DNA of 64,000 nt from an uncultured Sulfitobacter sp. (GTDB taxonomy: Bacteria; Pseudomonadota; Alphaproteobacteria; Rhodobacterales; Rhodobacteraceae), in assembly GCA_905182645.1 (NCBI GenBank), contig CAJJCJ010000004.1, forward strand, positions 186,001 through 250,000, read 5' to 3'. The position numbers and the translations under genes are program-made. The notes beneath the pieces are model-generated. The model made no database searches and was not told where the DNA came from. It worked only from the letters and a program-made list of their open reading frames with translations. Positions 37,032 to 47,603 of this stretch are shown piece by piece. Numbering within the stretch: the stretch's first letter is position 1; each line of letters opens with the position of its first letter.

Positions 37032-38786
37032 ATGACCGACACCCCCGCCTATCAAGTCCTTGCCCGTAAATACCGCCCAGAGACCTTTGTCGATCTGGTT
37101 GGCCAAGACGCGATGGTGCGCACCCTGCGCAATGCGTTCGCAGCAGACCGGATTGCCCAAGCATTTATGATGACGGGTATTCGCGGCACGGGTAAGACGA
37201 CAACCGCGCGGATCATCGCCAAGGGGATGAACTGCATCGGCTCGGACGGGACTGGCAAGCCCACAACCGAACCATGTGGCACATGCGAACATTGTGTCGC
37301 GATCATGGAAGGCCGCCATGTCGATGTGATCGAAATGGATGCGGCATCCAATACCGGCGTCGCCAATATCCGTGAAATCATTGACAGCGTGCATTATCGC
37401 GCCGCATCTGCCCGCTATAAAATCTACATCATCGATGAGGTTCACATGCTGTCGACAGGTGCGTTTAACGCCCTGCTGAAGACACTGGAAGAACCACCTG
37501 CACACGTCAAATTCCTTTTTGCGACGACCGAAATCCGCAAAGTGCCGGTGACCGTCTTATCGCGGTGTCAGCGGTTTGACCTACGCCGAATTGAGCCAGA
37601 AGACCAAATCGCACTGCTGCGCAAAATCGCAATCGCCGAGGGCGCCGAGATTTCTGACGATGCGTTGGCGCTGATCACGCGTGCTGCTGAAGGGTCTGCA
37701 CGTGATGCCCAATCGTTGCTTGACCAAGCAATCAGTCACGGCGCGGGCGAAACCACCGCAGAGCAAGTACGTGCAATGCTTGGGCTTGCGGATCGTGGCC
37801 GCGTGCTGGACTTGTTTGACATGATCCTTAAGGGTGAAGCCGCTGGCGCGCTAACCGAATTATCTGCGCAATACGCCGATGGGGCCGATCCGATGGCCGT
37901 GCTGCGCGATCTGGCCGAGATTACCCATTGGGTGTCCGTCATTAAGATCACGCCCGAAGCCGCTGAAGACCCTACCATTAGCCCCGACGAGCGGACCCGT
38001 GGTCAAGCCATGGCCGCCGACCTACCGATGCGCGTCATGAGCCGGATGTGGCAAATGCTGCTTAAAGCATTGGAAGAGGTCGCAATGGCTCCCAACGCCA
38101 TGATGGCCGCTGAAATGGCTGTGATCCGGTTGACCCATGTGGCCGATTTACCGTCCCCCGAGGAACTCGTCAAAAAGCTGAAAGATGCGACACCGCCACC
38201 AACCAGCGGCGGCCCGTCTGCGCGGGGACCCGCACCAAACGGTGGGATGACACAGGCCCAATCCCATGCTCATTCACCAACACACAGCGGCCCATCAGGA
38301 CCTTCTGCTTCTGGCGCGCAAGCTGCCGTGGCTTTGGCACAGGACGCGCTGGCGCATTTCGCGCGGTTCGAGGATGTCGTTGAGTTGATCCGCCAACACC
38401 GCGACGTCAAACTGTTGGTCGAGGTCGAAACCGGTCTGCAACTGGTCAACTACCAACCTGGCCGGATCGAAGTGAACCCCACAAGCGATGCAGCACCTGA
38501 CCTTGTTGGACGGCTAGGTTCGCGGCTTCAGTCTTGGACAGGTAACCGCTGGGCGATCACGGTCGTCAACGAAGGCGGCGCACCCACAATCGCGCAAACT
38601 CGTGACGTCAAAGAAAATGCGCTACGCAAATCAGCCGAAGATCACCCGCTGGTTCAAGCTGTCATCGCCGCGTTCCCGCGCGCCAAGATCATCGACATCA
38701 AAACTGAAGCCGACAAAGCCCAAGACGCGATGGTCGAAGCCTTGCCAGAGGTCGACGAAGAATGGGATCCATTCGACGACGCCTAA
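37032..38786 (+). CDS. dnaX: DNA polymerase III subunit gamma/tau
   Basis: AAA+ clamp loader subunit, about 584 residues. Walker A GIRGTGKTT lies near residue 45, the zinc Cys cluster is MNC, then CGTCEHC, Walker B is IIDEVHML, and the sensor region LSRCQRF follows. A Pro/Gly/Ser-rich linker (about 380-420) separates the clamp-loader part from the tau-specific C-terminus, which ends EEWDPFDDA. ATG at 37032 fits the usual SDTPAYQVLARKYRP start; ATG at 37020 is an alternative. Confidence 0.95.
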   Translation: MTDTPAYQVLARKYRPETFVDLVGQDAMVRTLRNAFAADRIAQAFMMTGIRGTGKTTTARIIAKGMNCIGSDGTGKPTTEPCGTCEHCVAIMEGRHVDVIEMDAASNTGVANIREIIDSVHYRAASARYKIYIIDEVHMLSTGAFNALLKTLEEPPAHVKFLFATTEIRKVPVTVLSRCQRFDLRRIEPEDQIALLRKIAIAEGAEISDDALALITRAAEGSARDAQSLLDQAISHGAGETTAEQVRAMLGLADRGRVLDLFDMILKGEAAGALTELSAQYADGADPMAVLRDLAEITHWVSVIKITPEAAEDPTISPDERTRGQAMAADLPMRVMSRMWQMLLKALEEVAMAPNAMMAAEMAVIRLTHVADLPSPEELVKKLKDATPPPTSGGPSARGPAPNGGMTQAQSHAHSPTHSGPSGPSASGAQAAVALAQDALAHFARFEDVVELIRQHRDVKLLVEVETGLQLVNYQPGRIEVNPTSDAAPDLVGRLGSRLQSWTGNRWAITVVNEGGAPTIAQTRDVKENALRKSAEDHPLVQAVIAAFPRAKIIDIKTEADKAQDAMVEALPEVDEEWDPFDDA

Positions 38787-38845
38787 ACCTTGTGTAACTG
38801 TACAGCCGCCCATATCTTATGGCCAACACGTAAATGGAGACACCG

Positions 38846-39190
38846 ATGTTCAAAGGTATGAGCGGTCTTGGCGACATGGCCAAGATGATGAAACAAGCAC
38901 AAGACATGCAGGGCAAGATGGCCCAGATGCAAGAAGACATGCAAAATATCATGGTCGAAGGGCAATCTGGCGCTGGCCTTGTAAAAGCAACAGCAACGGC
39001 CAAAGGCGAGCTGAAAAGCCTCGACATTGATCCGTCCATTTTCAACGGTGACGACAAAGAAGTCGTCGAAGATTTGATCCTTGCGGCAATCAAAGACGCA
39101 CAGCAAAAAGCCAATGATCGGGCCGCTGAGGAAATGCAAAAGATGACCGAAGGGCTTGGGTTGCCAGCGGGCATGAACCTGCCGTTTTGA
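38846..39190 (+). CDS. ebfC: YbaB/EbfC nucleoid-associated protein
   Basis: Small DNA-binding dimer, 114 residues, beginning [19 protein letters not shown] with the family's long Met/Gln-rich helix, a beta-sheet ([16 protein letters not shown]) and a C-terminal helix ending [13 protein letters not shown] lies five bases before the ATG at 38846. It sits between dnaX and recR, the conserved order in bacteria, and recR starts 1 base after its stop. Confidence 0.95.
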   Translation: MFKGMSGLGDMAKMMKQAQDMQGKMAQMQEDMQNIMVEGQSGAGLVKATATAKGELKSLDIDPSIFNGDDKEVVEDLILAAIKDAQQKANDRAAEEMQKMTEGLGLPAGMNLPF

Positions 39191-39191
39191 T

Positions 39192-39785
39192 ATGACGCAA
39201 GGCACCCAAGACTTAGATAACCTGATAGCACTGCTCGCGAAATTGCCGGGTCTTGGGCCACGCTCAGCACGGCGCGCGGTCCTTCACCTGATCAAGAAAC
39301 GCAGCCTTGTGCTGACCCCTTTGGCCGCCGCTATGCATAAAGTCGGGGCAACCGCACGCGAATGCCTGAATTGCGGCAATATCGGCACCACTGATGTCTG
39401 CGACATTTGCACAGCAGACAAACGCAACACCGGTCAGATTTGCGTGGTCGAAGACGTGGCTGATCTTTGGGCGATGGAACGTTCAGGCGTGTTTAAAGGG
39501 CGCTACCACGTGCTTGGCGGGACACTCTCGGCACTTGATGCCGTTGGTCCAGAAGAGTTGCGCATCCCAAAATTACTTGACCGGATCGCCTCCGAGTCCA
39601 TCACTGAAATCATTCTCGCGCTCGGGGCAACCATTGACGGTCAAACCACCGCACATTACATTGCAGATCAATTGCCTGGCGTCGTTGTCACGTCACTTGC
39701 GCAAGGTGTTCCCGTCGGCGGAGAACTCGATTATCTTGATGACGGCACAATTACTGCCGCTTTGAACGCACGTAAGCCAATTTGA
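39192..39785 (+). CDS. recR: Recombination mediator RecR
   Basis: DNA-repair protein of the RecFOR pathway, 197 residues. The N-terminal helix-hairpin-helix ([16 protein letters not shown]) is followed by a four-Cys zinc finger ([16 protein letters not shown], about 57-72), the Toprim domain ([15 protein letters not shown], then [11 protein letters not shown]) and the Walker-B-like tail [13 protein letters not shown]. Confidence 0.96.
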   Translation: MTQGTQDLDNLIALLAKLPGLGPRSARRAVLHLIKKRSLVLTPLAAAMHKVGATARECLNCGNIGTTDVCDICTADKRNTGQICVVEDVADLWAMERSGVFKGRYHVLGGTLSALDAVGPEELRIPKLLDRIASESITEIILALGATIDGQTTAHYIADQLPGVVVTSLAQGVPVGGELDYLDDGTITAALNARKPI

Positions 39786-39872
39786 CACTGGAAACGGGGC
39801 TAAATGCGCTTATGTAGCATATCAAATGTAACGTATTGAATGTTGCGCGATAGTCGCGCGTGGAGCCCCAAG

Positions 39873-41006
39873 ATGTCCAAACCAGCGACTAACGCCCCAC
39901 TTAGCTTTGACACAGAACGCGGCGCGGGTAGGTCAAAATGGGTCGCAGGCCTCCTTTTGATCGGAGTTGGCGCTTGGATGGGAAGCGGGTTTGTCTCACC
40001 CGCCGCAGAAGAAATCGTCGCGACACCCGTGGAATCCACCGTGCGGATCATTTCCGTCGCTGTTGTCTCTTCACAAGCAGAAACGGTCACACAATATTTC
40101 GTTGCTGAAGGCCAAGCGATGCCGGACCGGATTACCTCAATTCGCGCCGAAGCAACCGGACAGATTGCCGAAGTCATGGTCGAAAAAGGAACACTTGTTG
40201 GCACTGGTCAACTGATTGCCCGTTTTGATGTCACCCGCAACGAGGCTGATCTGGCTCGCGCCCAAGAAGAATTGGCGCGCGCGCAACGTGACTTTGATAA
40301 CTCCGAAACGCTTGTCCAACGCGGCGTCGCAACGGCCGACCGGCTTAGCGAGAACCGTGCAGCCCTTGCCAACGCGAATGCAGCCGTCATCAATGCCGAG
40401 CAGTCGCTCGCGAATTCCGAAATCACAGCACCTTTTGCAGGCCGCCTCGAGGCGTTGAACTTGAACGCCGGCGAATTCGTATCCGCCGGAACTGAAGTTG
40501 GTCAGATCGTTGATAACTCGCCGTTGTCCGTAACAATTCAGGTGCCGCAGCAATCTTTGAGCAACGTTAAATCTGGTCAAGAGGCCAAGGTTAAATTCAT
40601 CACGGGTGAAGAACGCGACGGCGTCGTTGCCTTTGTGGGCACCAGTGCTGATCAGGCCACACGGACATTTCTTGCGGAAATCACTGTCGAAAACGAAAAC
40701 GGTGCGGTCCCCGCGGGCGTCAGCGCCGAAATCCGCATCCCAACTGGCGAAGCGGTAGCGCATTTCATGTCACCCGCGACATTGTCGCTTGGGTCTGATG
40801 GCACGCTGGGTGTGAAAACGGTCAATGCCGACGACGTCGTGGTGTTTTCCGAGATTAAGATTGAACGCGCACAAACTGACGGAATTTGGGTTAGCGGCCT
40901 ACCTGACGCTGTCGACATCATCACCATCGGCCAAGGCTACGTGAATAACGGCCAAACAGTTGACCCTCAGCCAGAGGCAACGCTCACAGCGGAGGCGACC
41001 CCATGA
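39873..41006 (+). CDS. RND efflux periplasmic adaptor (membrane fusion protein)
   Basis: Links an inner-membrane RND pump to an outer-membrane channel, 377 residues. One N-terminal anchor helix (WVAGLLLIGVGAWMGSGF, about 22-39) is followed by the lipoyl half (ISIRAEATGQIAEVMVEKGTLVGTGQ region), a coiled-coil hairpin of Glu/Ala/Arg heptads (about 125-185, with NSEITAPFAGRLEAL after it), and beta-barrel domains. ATG at 39873 has GGAG seven bases upstream. It overlaps the pump gene (ATGA). No outer-membrane channel gene is adjacent. Confidence 0.93.
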   Translation: MSKPATNAPLSFDTERGAGRSKWVAGLLLIGVGAWMGSGFVSPAAEEIVATPVESTVRIISVAVVSSQAETVTQYFVAEGQAMPDRITSIRAEATGQIAEVMVEKGTLVGTGQLIARFDVTRNEADLARAQEELARAQRDFDNSETLVQRGVATADRLSENRAALANANAAVINAEQSLANSEITAPFAGRLEALNLNAGEFVSAGTEVGQIVDNSPLSVTIQVPQQSLSNVKSGQEAKVKFITGEERDGVVAFVGTSADQATRTFLAEITVENENGAVPAGVSAEIRIPTGEAVAHFMSPATLSLGSDGTLGVKTVNADDVVVFSEIKIERAQTDGIWVSGLPDAVDIITIGQGYVNNGQTVDPQPEATLTAEATP

Positions 41007-44000
41007 ACACGCTCATCGATGCCGCATTTTCACGCACACGCGTTGTTTTCCTAATCTTTGTCGCCATTCTGTTTGTCGGTGCATATTCCTACAGCAGCAT
41101 CCCCAAGGAAAGCACGCCCGAAATCTCGATCCCGATCGCATATGTGTCTACTGGCATCGACGGCATCTCGCCCGAAGACAGCGAGCGCCTGCTAATTAGC
41201 CCCTTGGAAGCCGAGCTTGGGTCCCTTATCGGCCTAAAAACCATGACGTCCCATGCGGGCGAAGGTTTTGGCAACGTACAACTTGAATTTGAACCAGGTG
41301 GCAACGTTGACGAGGCCATCGATAAAGTGCGCGAAGCCGTTGACCGTGCCAAGACGAACCTGCCTGATGACGCGCGCGACCCAACCGTGACCGAAATTAA
41401 CACAGCCCTTTTCCCGATCCTTACAGCAATTCTTTCTGGCCCTGTTCCGGAACGGACGCTAAACGATCTGGCGACCGATCTGAAAGACGACCTCGAAGCT
41501 CTGTCTGGCATTCTCGAGGTTGACGTGGGCGGATCGCGCACAGAATTGTTAGAAATCCTCATCGATCCGACAGTTTTTGAGACCTATAATATTTCATTTG
41601 ACGAACTCATCGGACAGATTAGTCGAAACAACCGTTTGATCGCCGCAGGCGCAATCGAAAGCGGCGCAGGCCGCCTTGTTCTTAAGGTCCCTGGCTTGAT
41701 CGAAAATATCGCTGACGTCATGGAAATGCCCGTCAAAGTACGCGGCGATACCGTCGTCACGTTTGCCGATCTGGCAACGATCCGGCGCACATTTGAAGAC
41801 CCCACCAGCTTTGCCCGCATCAACGGCCAGCCTGCCTTGGCACTTGAAATCAAAAAGCGGTCAGGATCAAACGTAATTGATACCGTTGCTGACGCAAAAG
41901 ATGTGATCGCCAAGGCGCAAGCCAGCTGGCCTGACAGCGTTTCAATCAACTACCTCCAAGACGAAAGCAAGCAGGTCAAGTCCATGCTTGCGGACCTCGA
42001 AGCAAACGTTATCGCCGCAATCCTTTTGGTCATGATCGTGATCGTTTGGGCCCTTGGGCTACGGTCCGCACTTCTGGTCGGATTGGCCATTCCTGGTGCA
42101 TTCCTGACCGGTGTCGCCGCACTTTGGTTTATGGGCTACACCATGAACGTCATCGTGCTGTTCTCACTAATCTTGGTAGTTGGTATGCTTGTTGACGGGG
42201 CCATCGTGACGGTCGAACTGGCCGACCGAAATCTGCAGGAAGGGGCCGAACCAAAAGCTGCTTATGCGGACGCCGCCAAACGGATGGCATGGCCAATCAT
42301 CGCATCCACACTGACCACATTGTCGGTGTTCTTCCCGTTATTGTTTTGGTCCGGCATGATTGGGGAATTCATGAAGTTCCTCCCTATCACCGTAATTCTG
42401 ACGTTGACGGCATCTCTGTTTATGGCGCTGATTTTCATCCCCGTCACAGGGGGCATCATCGGCAAAAAGCGCCCTCTGTCATCACGTGACAAAGCTACGT
42501 TCTATGAAACCGAACAAGGTGATCCACGCAATTTGCCAGGTCTGACAGGCATGTATGTCCGCGTGTTGAATTGGTCGATCCTGCGTCCAGGCGTCACTGT
42601 TATCTTGGCGCTCGTCATGCTGCTCAGTGGATTTAAAGCATATGGTGAACTGGGCAACGGCGTTACATTCTTCCCCGATCAAGAACCTGATTTCATGCAG
42701 GTGCAAGTGCGTGCCCGCGACAATTTCTCAATCTTTGAACGCGATGCGCTTGTGCGGCGTGTTGAAGAACGCCTATTTGAAGACCCCGCGATCGCGTCTG
42801 TCTATGCGCGTTCTGTCGCCGCTCAAAATGAAGACGCCGAGATTATCGGCACGATCCAGTTAGAGCTGACCGAATGGGATACCCGCCGCAAGGCCACGGT
42901 TATTACTGAGGATATTCGCGCCGCAATGTCGGACATTGCCGGTATTGATATTCAGGTCGAAATCGCTGCGGGCGGCCCACCATCGGGCAAACCAATTAGC
43001 GTCAAAATTAACTCCAACGACAATGATGCGCGGCTAGACGTCACCAATGAGGTGCTTCGCATTATGGGCGATATTGGTGGGTTCACGGACGTGACAGACA
43101 CCCGCCCCCTACCCGGTGTCGAATGGCGCCTGCGCGTCGACCGGTCAGAAGCCGCACGTTTTGGCGCCGACGTTTCCCTCCTTGGGCAAGCGGTACAACT
43201 TTTGACCCAAGGGATCACAGTTGCGGACTATCGCCCCGATGATGTTGATGGATCAGTCGACATTCGCGTACGTTTCCCGTCCGAAGACCGAACACTGGAA
43301 GAACTCCAAAGCCTGCGCGTTCCAACATCGACAGGCCTTGTTCCAATCTCAAACTTTGTGACATTTGAACCGGCTCCACGCAGCGGCACAATCAACCGCA
43401 TTGACCAAGAACGCGTCGTCAGCATTGAGTCCAATGTCGGGCCCGACATCAACGTCAACGAAAAAACCTTAGCCTTGCGCGCGGCGCTTGAAAACATGGA
43501 TACCCCCGACAGCGTCGCGTGGTCTTTTGGTGGCGAGGCAGAAGAACAGGCTGATACAATGATCTTCCTCGGGGGGGCATTTGTCTCTGCGATTGTATTG
43601 ATGTTCGTAATCTTGCTGACGCAATTTAACAACTTTTACCAAGCCTTTGTTGTCATGTCGGCAATCGTCTTTTCGATTAGCGGCGTGCTGATTGGGCTGA
43701 TCATCACCGGACGCCCGTTTGGGATTGTCATGGGGGGGATCGGTGTGATCGCATTAGCTGGGATTGTTGTGAACAACAACATCGTTCTGATTGATACCTA
43801 CAACGAGCTTAAGAAATCTGGCAAACCCTCGCTCGAAGCAGCGCTGCGCAGTGGGGCACAGCGTCTGCGGCCAGTTTTTCTAACGTCGATCACAACGGCA
43901 CTCGGCCTTATGCCAATGGTCATCGGATTGAACATCAACTTCTTCACGCGTGAAATCGTTTATGGGGCACCGTCGACACAATGGTGGACAGAGCTGTCCA

Positions 44001-44152
44001 GCGCGATCGCGGGCGGTGTGATCATTACCATGGTCATCACGCTGGTCGTGACACCTGCTATGTTGATCTGGGGCGAATTGATGGGCCGTCGAATTCGACG
44101 GATATGGGCGTGGTTGTTTGGCCAAAGTTCAAACACCATTCCTGCCGAATAA
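41003..44152 (+). CDS. RND efflux pump inner-membrane transporter
   Basis: Proton-driven multidrug-type pump, 1049 residues, with twelve membrane helices and two large periplasmic loops (about 35-330 and 560-860). The helix-4 motif GMLVDGAIVTVELADR near 397 contains the proton-relay Asp; the paired region around 925 is GIGVIALAGIVVNNNIVLIDTYNE. The C-terminal half begins with LNWSILRPGVT near 523. The HAE1/MexF-like family exports hydrophobic compounds; the substrate is not predictable. It ends just before a strong terminator. Confidence 0.94.
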   Translation: MNTLIDAAFSRTRVVFLIFVAILFVGAYSYSSIPKESTPEISIPIAYVSTGIDGISPEDSERLLISPLEAELGSLIGLKTMTSHAGEGFGNVQLEFEPGGNVDEAIDKVREAVDRAKTNLPDDARDPTVTEINTALFPILTAILSGPVPERTLNDLATDLKDDLEALSGILEVDVGGSRTELLEILIDPTVFETYNISFDELIGQISRNNRLIAAGAIESGAGRLVLKVPGLIENIADVMEMPVKVRGDTVVTFADLATIRRTFEDPTSFARINGQPALALEIKKRSGSNVIDTVADAKDVIAKAQASWPDSVSINYLQDESKQVKSMLADLEANVIAAILLVMIVIVWALGLRSALLVGLAIPGAFLTGVAALWFMGYTMNVIVLFSLILVVGMLVDGAIVTVELADRNLQEGAEPKAAYADAAKRMAWPIIASTLTTLSVFFPLLFWSGMIGEFMKFLPITVILTLTASLFMALIFIPVTGGIIGKKRPLSSRDKATFYETEQGDPRNLPGLTGMYVRVLNWSILRPGVTVILALVMLLSGFKAYGELGNGVTFFPDQEPDFMQVQVRARDNFSIFERDALVRRVEERLFEDPAIASVYARSVAAQNEDAEIIGTIQLELTEWDTRRKATVITEDIRAAMSDIAGIDIQVEIAAGGPPSGKPISVKINSNDNDARLDVTNEVLRIMGDIGGFTDVTDTRPLPGVEWRLRVDRSEAARFGADVSLLGQAVQLLTQGITVADYRPDDVDGSVDIRVRFPSEDRTLEELQSLRVPTSTGLVPISNFVTFEPAPRSGTINRIDQERVVSIESNVGPDINVNEKTLALRAALENMDTPDSVAWSFGGEAEEQADTMIFLGGAFVSAIVLMFVILLTQFNNFYQAFVVMSAIVFSISGVLIGLIITGRPFGIVMGGIGVIALAGIVVNNNIVLIDTYNELKKSGKPSLEAALRSGAQRLRPVFLTSITTALGLMPMVIGLNINFFTREIVYGAPSTQWWTELSSAIAGGVIITMVITLVVTPAMLIWGELMGRRIRRIWAWLFGQSSNTIPAE

Positions 44153-44155
44153 ACA

Positions 44156-44191
44156 AAAACGCCGCCTTGGGTTAAACCAAGGCGGCGTTTT
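44156..44191. terminator. Bidirectional rho-independent terminator
   Basis: AAAACGCCGCCTTGG, loop GTTAAA, CCAAGGCGGCGTTTT: a perfect 15-bp stem with A-run on one side and T-run on the other. It lies between the convergent RND pump and trcR genes and should serve both. Confidence 0.92.
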
Positions 44192-44211
44192 CAGTTAAGC
44201 TATCAGACGAC

Positions 44212-44979
44212 TTATTTGTCGTCATCACCTTCGACATCGTCAGGCAGGTTAAAGAAGCTGTCAGCATCTGACACATCAAGGTTACCCGATTTGGTTTCCA
44301 AATCGTAGTCGTCGTCACGCGGATCAGCAAGGCTGAATGTCTCAAGACCAGCCAATGAACTTGGCATCTTCGGCTCGGCGGGCATGCCAAGCGACTGCTC
44401 GGTGCTAACCAACTTGCGACGTTCATCATCAGACATCACGCCGCCTTCTTTGGCTTTCTTGTCACTGGCTTTCTGCACAGCAGCATCAAGCTCAACTTGC
44501 TTGCACAGACCCAAGGCAACCGGGTCAATCGGGTCGATGTTGTTGATGTTCCAGTGGGTCCGCTCACGGATCGCCTGAATGGTTGGCTTGGTCGTACCGA
44601 CAAGCTTGGACACCTGGGCATCGGACAATTCTGGGTGAAACTTAACCAACCAATAGATCGAAGCTGGGCGGTCCTGACGCTTGGACAGCGGCGTATACCG
44701 TGGGCCGCGGCGCTTTTCTTCGCCCGCAGATGCAGGGTTATAAAGCAGCTTCATCCGGTACTTGGGATCAGCCTCAGCACTGTCAATCTCGGACTGAACC
44801 AGCTGTTTGTTGCTGATCGGGTCAAAGCCTTTGACACCAGTCGCCACATCGCCATCAGCAATGCCCTGAACTTCCAGCTCGTGCAGGCCACAGAACTCGG
44901 CAATCTGCAGAAACGTCATTGTTGTGTTATCACAAAGCCACACGGCCGTGGCTTTCGCCATAATTGGTAGATTCGACAT
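44212..44979 (-). CDS. trcR: Cell-cycle transcriptional regulator TrcR (DUF1013)
   Basis: A 255-residue alphaproteobacterial regulator. The conserved part is the first ~170 residues: KATAVWLCDNTTMTFLQIAEFCGLHELEVQ, an HTH-like PASIYWLVKFHPELSDAQVSKLVGTTKPTIQAIRERTHWN region (positions about 112-151), and NIDPIDPVALGLC. The C-terminal 80 residues are acidic and low in complexity (ends NLPDDVEGDDDK). AAAGGAGA precedes the ATG. In Caulobacter TrcR interacts with the RNA polymerase and affects the cell cycle; the role here is inferred by family. Confidence 0.9.
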   Translation of the reverse strand: MSNLPIMAKATAVWLCDNTTMTFLQIAEFCGLHELEVQGIADGDVATGVKGFDPISNKQLVQSEIDSAEADPKYRMKLLYNPASAGEEKRRGPRYTPLSKRQDRPASIYWLVKFHPELSDAQVSKLVGTTKPTIQAIRERTHWNINNIDPIDPVALGLCKQVELDAAVQKASDKKAKEGGVMSDDERRKLVSTEQSLGMPAEPKMPSSLAGLETFSLADPRDDDYDLETKSGNLDVSDADSFFNLPDDVEGDDDK

Positions 44980-45112
44980 CTCTGTCTCCTTTTGTCATCA
45001 GACATAGCTATCCAGCGCCCTTAATTTGGGCTGACCCCTTATTGGGCCGGTTCGCATTGTCGGGGAACTTGGATGCCTTATAAGGGGGCAAATACGTTTA
45101 TGAAAGATCAAA

Positions 45113-45742
45113 ATGTTTCGCCTGATGACCTCCCTTTTTCTGTTCACCAGCCCCGCATCCGCGCAGGATCAGGCAGGCACGTTTGACTACTACGTTATGT
45201 CCCTGTCGTGGTCCGCCAATTGGTGCGCATTGGAAGGGGACGCACGACAATCCCCTCAATGCAACGGCACCACTGAAAACGGTTGGATATTGCACGGGCT
45301 TTGGCCTCAATATGAGCGGGGCTATCCGGCCAATTGCCGTACATCTTTGCGCCCACCATCGCGCAGTCAAACCAGCGAAATGGCCGATATCATGGGCACG
45401 TCAGGGCTGGCATGGCACCAGTGGAACAAACACGGCGTCTGTTCCGGTTTGAAATCTGCGGATTATTACACCCTGTCACGCGAAGCTTACGGTCGGATCA
45501 ACCGCCCCGAAGTGTTCCGTAAACTCTCCAAAACAGTCACCCTGCGCGCATCATTGATTGAACAAGCCTTTGTAAATGATAACGTAGGCCTTTCGCCTGA
45601 TGGGGTCACCGTGACTTGCAAATCCGGATATATTCAAGAGGCCCGTATATGCCTGACCCGCGACCTAGAGCTTCGGACCTGTGGGCGCGATGTCATCCGA
45701 GACTGCACCCTAATTAACGCCCAATTTGACCCGATGAGGTAG
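45113..45742 (+). CDS. Secreted ribonuclease T2-family protein
   Basis: A 209-residue protein with a short signal peptide (cleavage after SPASA, about residue 17), so periplasmic or secreted. Active-site block CAS I is WILHGLWPQ with His61; block CAS II is WHQWNKHGVC with His102, Lys106 and His107. At position 103 there is Gln where most family members have Glu, which may lower activity. Six or more Cys suggest disulfides. The nucleoside hydrolase gene starts 4 bases after the stop, which fits RNA breakdown feeding nucleoside salvage. Confidence 0.9.
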   Translation: MFRLMTSLFLFTSPASAQDQAGTFDYYVMSLSWSANWCALEGDARQSPQCNGTTENGWILHGLWPQYERGYPANCRTSLRPPSRSQTSEMADIMGTSGLAWHQWNKHGVCSGLKSADYYTLSREAYGRINRPEVFRKLSKTVTLRASLIEQAFVNDNVGLSPDGVTVTCKSGYIQEARICLTRDLELRTCGRDVIRDCTLINAQFDPMR

Positions 45743-45746
45743 ACCC

Positions 45747-46658
45747 ATGAAATTAATTATCGACACCGATCCGGGAATCGACGACGCAATTGCAATCGCA
45801 CTGGCCCATGCGTTGCCACAGGTTGACCTTATTGGGATGACAGCGGTGTTCGGGAACACGCATGTGGTCCAATCTAGCCGAAATGCGCGCTATCTTGCTG
45901 ACCTCCTTGGCTTTGACGTCCCCGTGGCCGAAGGCGCAGCCCTGCCCTACGGCGAAGTTAGCTATGCGCCATCAGATTATGTACATGGCCCCGAAGGCTT
46001 AGGCGATTTAATGACCATCCCGCAGATCGGTCAAAACGACCCGCGCAACGCGGCACAATTCTTGTGTGAAATGGCAGCCAAATACGCCGGAGAATTGGTT
46101 ATCTGCGCGATAGGGCCGCTTGCGAACATCGCTGACGCAATCGCGCTTGACCCGTCGTTCGTCACAAACGTAAAATCATTGGTTATAATGGGCGGCGCGT
46201 TTGAACATGCAGGCAATGTGTCACCATATGCCGAGGCCAACATCATCCACGATCCCATTGCAGCCGATGCGGTTTTTGGATCGGGCATGACCATCACCAT
46301 GGTCGGGCTTGACGCCACAATGAAAACTTTGCTGACACCAACTGACTTTGACGATCTCGAAAAAGCTGCACCAAAAATTGGCGGGTTTATAAAACGGATC
46401 GCCGATTTCTATCTCGGATTTTACCGCAGTGTCGGTGTCATCGATGGCTGCCCAATGCATGACGCGTTGGCCGTGCTGGCCTGTACCGACCCCGAAAAAT
46501 TCACGTTTCAGATGACGGGTATCAAGGTTACCCAATCGGGCGACGAAATCGGCGCAACAGTTGCTGACACCACGCGCAAACCCGTCGCTGTCGCCATGGG
46601 ATGTGATGCAGTTTGGGCGGTAGATTTGATGAAAACGCAGATCAGTGGACTAGGCTAA
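45747..46658 (+). CDS. Nucleoside hydrolase (inosine-uridine preferring type)
   Basis: Cleaves the N-glycosidic bond of ribonucleosides, 303 residues. The N-terminal [17 protein letters not shown] is the calcium/ribose-binding signature of the IunH family, [11 protein letters not shown] (about 30-40) and [25 protein letters not shown] (about 147-171) are the other conserved blocks. It is cytoplasmic (no signal), paired with the RNase T2 gene upstream, and overlaps the reverse fmt gene by 9 bases. Confidence 0.92.
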   Translation: MKLIIDTDPGIDDAIAIALAHALPQVDLIGMTAVFGNTHVVQSSRNARYLADLLGFDVPVAEGAALPYGEVSYAPSDYVHGPEGLGDLMTIPQIGQNDPRNAAQFLCEMAAKYAGELVICAIGPLANIADAIALDPSFVTNVKSLVIMGGAFEHAGNVSPYAEANIIHDPIAADAVFGSGMTITMVGLDATMKTLLTPTDFDDLEKAAPKIGGFIKRIADFYLGFYRSVGVIDGCPMHDALAVLACTDPEKFTFQMTGIKVTQSGDEIGATVADTTRKPVAVAMGCDAVWAVDLMKTQISGLG

Positions 46659-47549
46659 TTTCGCCCCAAGATCTAAGCCAAGCAGCGCTTGATCCGCGTC
46701 CATCGCGGTCTTGCCGGCCCGTTGGACGCGCGTCACTGCAACGGCACCATCCGCACAGGCAATCGTGAACCCGTTCATAACTGTGCCTGCGGCATCTAAT
46801 CCATCTGCAATACGCGATGCCAAGAGCTTCACCCGCTCATCGCCGACCATGCACCACGCCCCCGGAAACGGGGACAGCCCGCGAATCTGGCGATCAACCT
46901 CGACAGTAGGACGGTTCCAATCAACGCGCGCCTCTGCCTTGTCGATTTTCGCGGCATAGGTCACGCTGTCATCCGGCTGCACCTGTGGCGACAAATCACC
47001 AAGCTGCGTTATGGCCTGCACGATCAGTTCTGCGCCCATCTGTGAAAGCCGGTCATGCAACGCGCCCGTGGTTTCGGCCGCACCAATGTCCGTGGCCTCA
47101 CGCAGCAAAACTGGCCCAGTATCCAGCCCCGCCTCCATCTGCATGATACAAACACCCGTCTGGGCATCGCCCGCCATGATCGCGCGGTGGATCGGTGCTG
47201 CACCACGCCAGCGCGGCAACAGAGACGCGTGAATGTTCAAACATCCCATTCGCGGTGCATCCAACACGATCTGCGGCAGGATCAAACCGTAAGCAACCAC
47301 GACTGCGACATCCGCATTAAACGCCGCAAATTCAGCTTGGGCATCGGCATCGCGCAATGACACCGGATGGCAAACTGCCAATCCCAGCACTTGCGCACGC
47401 GCCTGTACGGGACTTGGACGATCCTTTTTACCACGACCGGCTGGACGCGGCGGTTGCGAATAAACCGCGACAACGTCGTGGCCCGCATCCACAAGCGCGT
47501 CCAAAACTGGTACCGAAAAATCGGGCGTCCCCATAAAAATGATCCGCAT
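46650..47549 (-). CDS. fmt: Methionyl-tRNA formyltransferase
   Basis: Formylates initiator Met-tRNA using 10-formyl-THF, 299 residues. [12 protein letters not shown] starts the N-terminal Rossmann-like domain. The substrate/catalytic block [20 protein letters not shown] lies near 109-128 (Asn, His and the SLLPxWRG motif present) and the C-terminal OB-like domain follows. ATG at 47549 has GAGGG upstream; a GTG one codon earlier is less likely. It is the last gene of a four-gene deformylase-fmt operon, matching the two opposing N-formyl steps. Confidence 0.95.
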   Translation of the reverse strand: MRIIFMGTPDFSVPVLDALVDAGHDVVAVYSQPPRPAGRGKKDRPSPVQARAQVLGLAVCHPVSLRDADAQAEFAAFNADVAVVVAYGLILPQIVLDAPRMGCLNIHASLLPRWRGAAPIHRAIMAGDAQTGVCIMQMEAGLDTGPVLLREATDIGAAETTGALHDRLSQMGAELIVQAITQLGDLSPQVQPDDSVTYAAKIDKAEARVDWNRPTVEVDRQIRGLSPFPGAWCMVGDERVKLLASRIADGLDAAGTVMNGFTIACADGAVAVTRVQRAGKTAMDADQALLGLDLGAKLA

Positions 47550-47603
47550 CACATTCCCTCTTTGGTTGACAAGTATCCCCGCCCCAGGCGCCGACGCCGA
47601 ACT

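Noticed and set aside
36885..37505. 206-codon reverse open frame covering the dnaX start
   Set aside because: It lies antisense to the clamp-loader ATPase domain, which is unambiguous.
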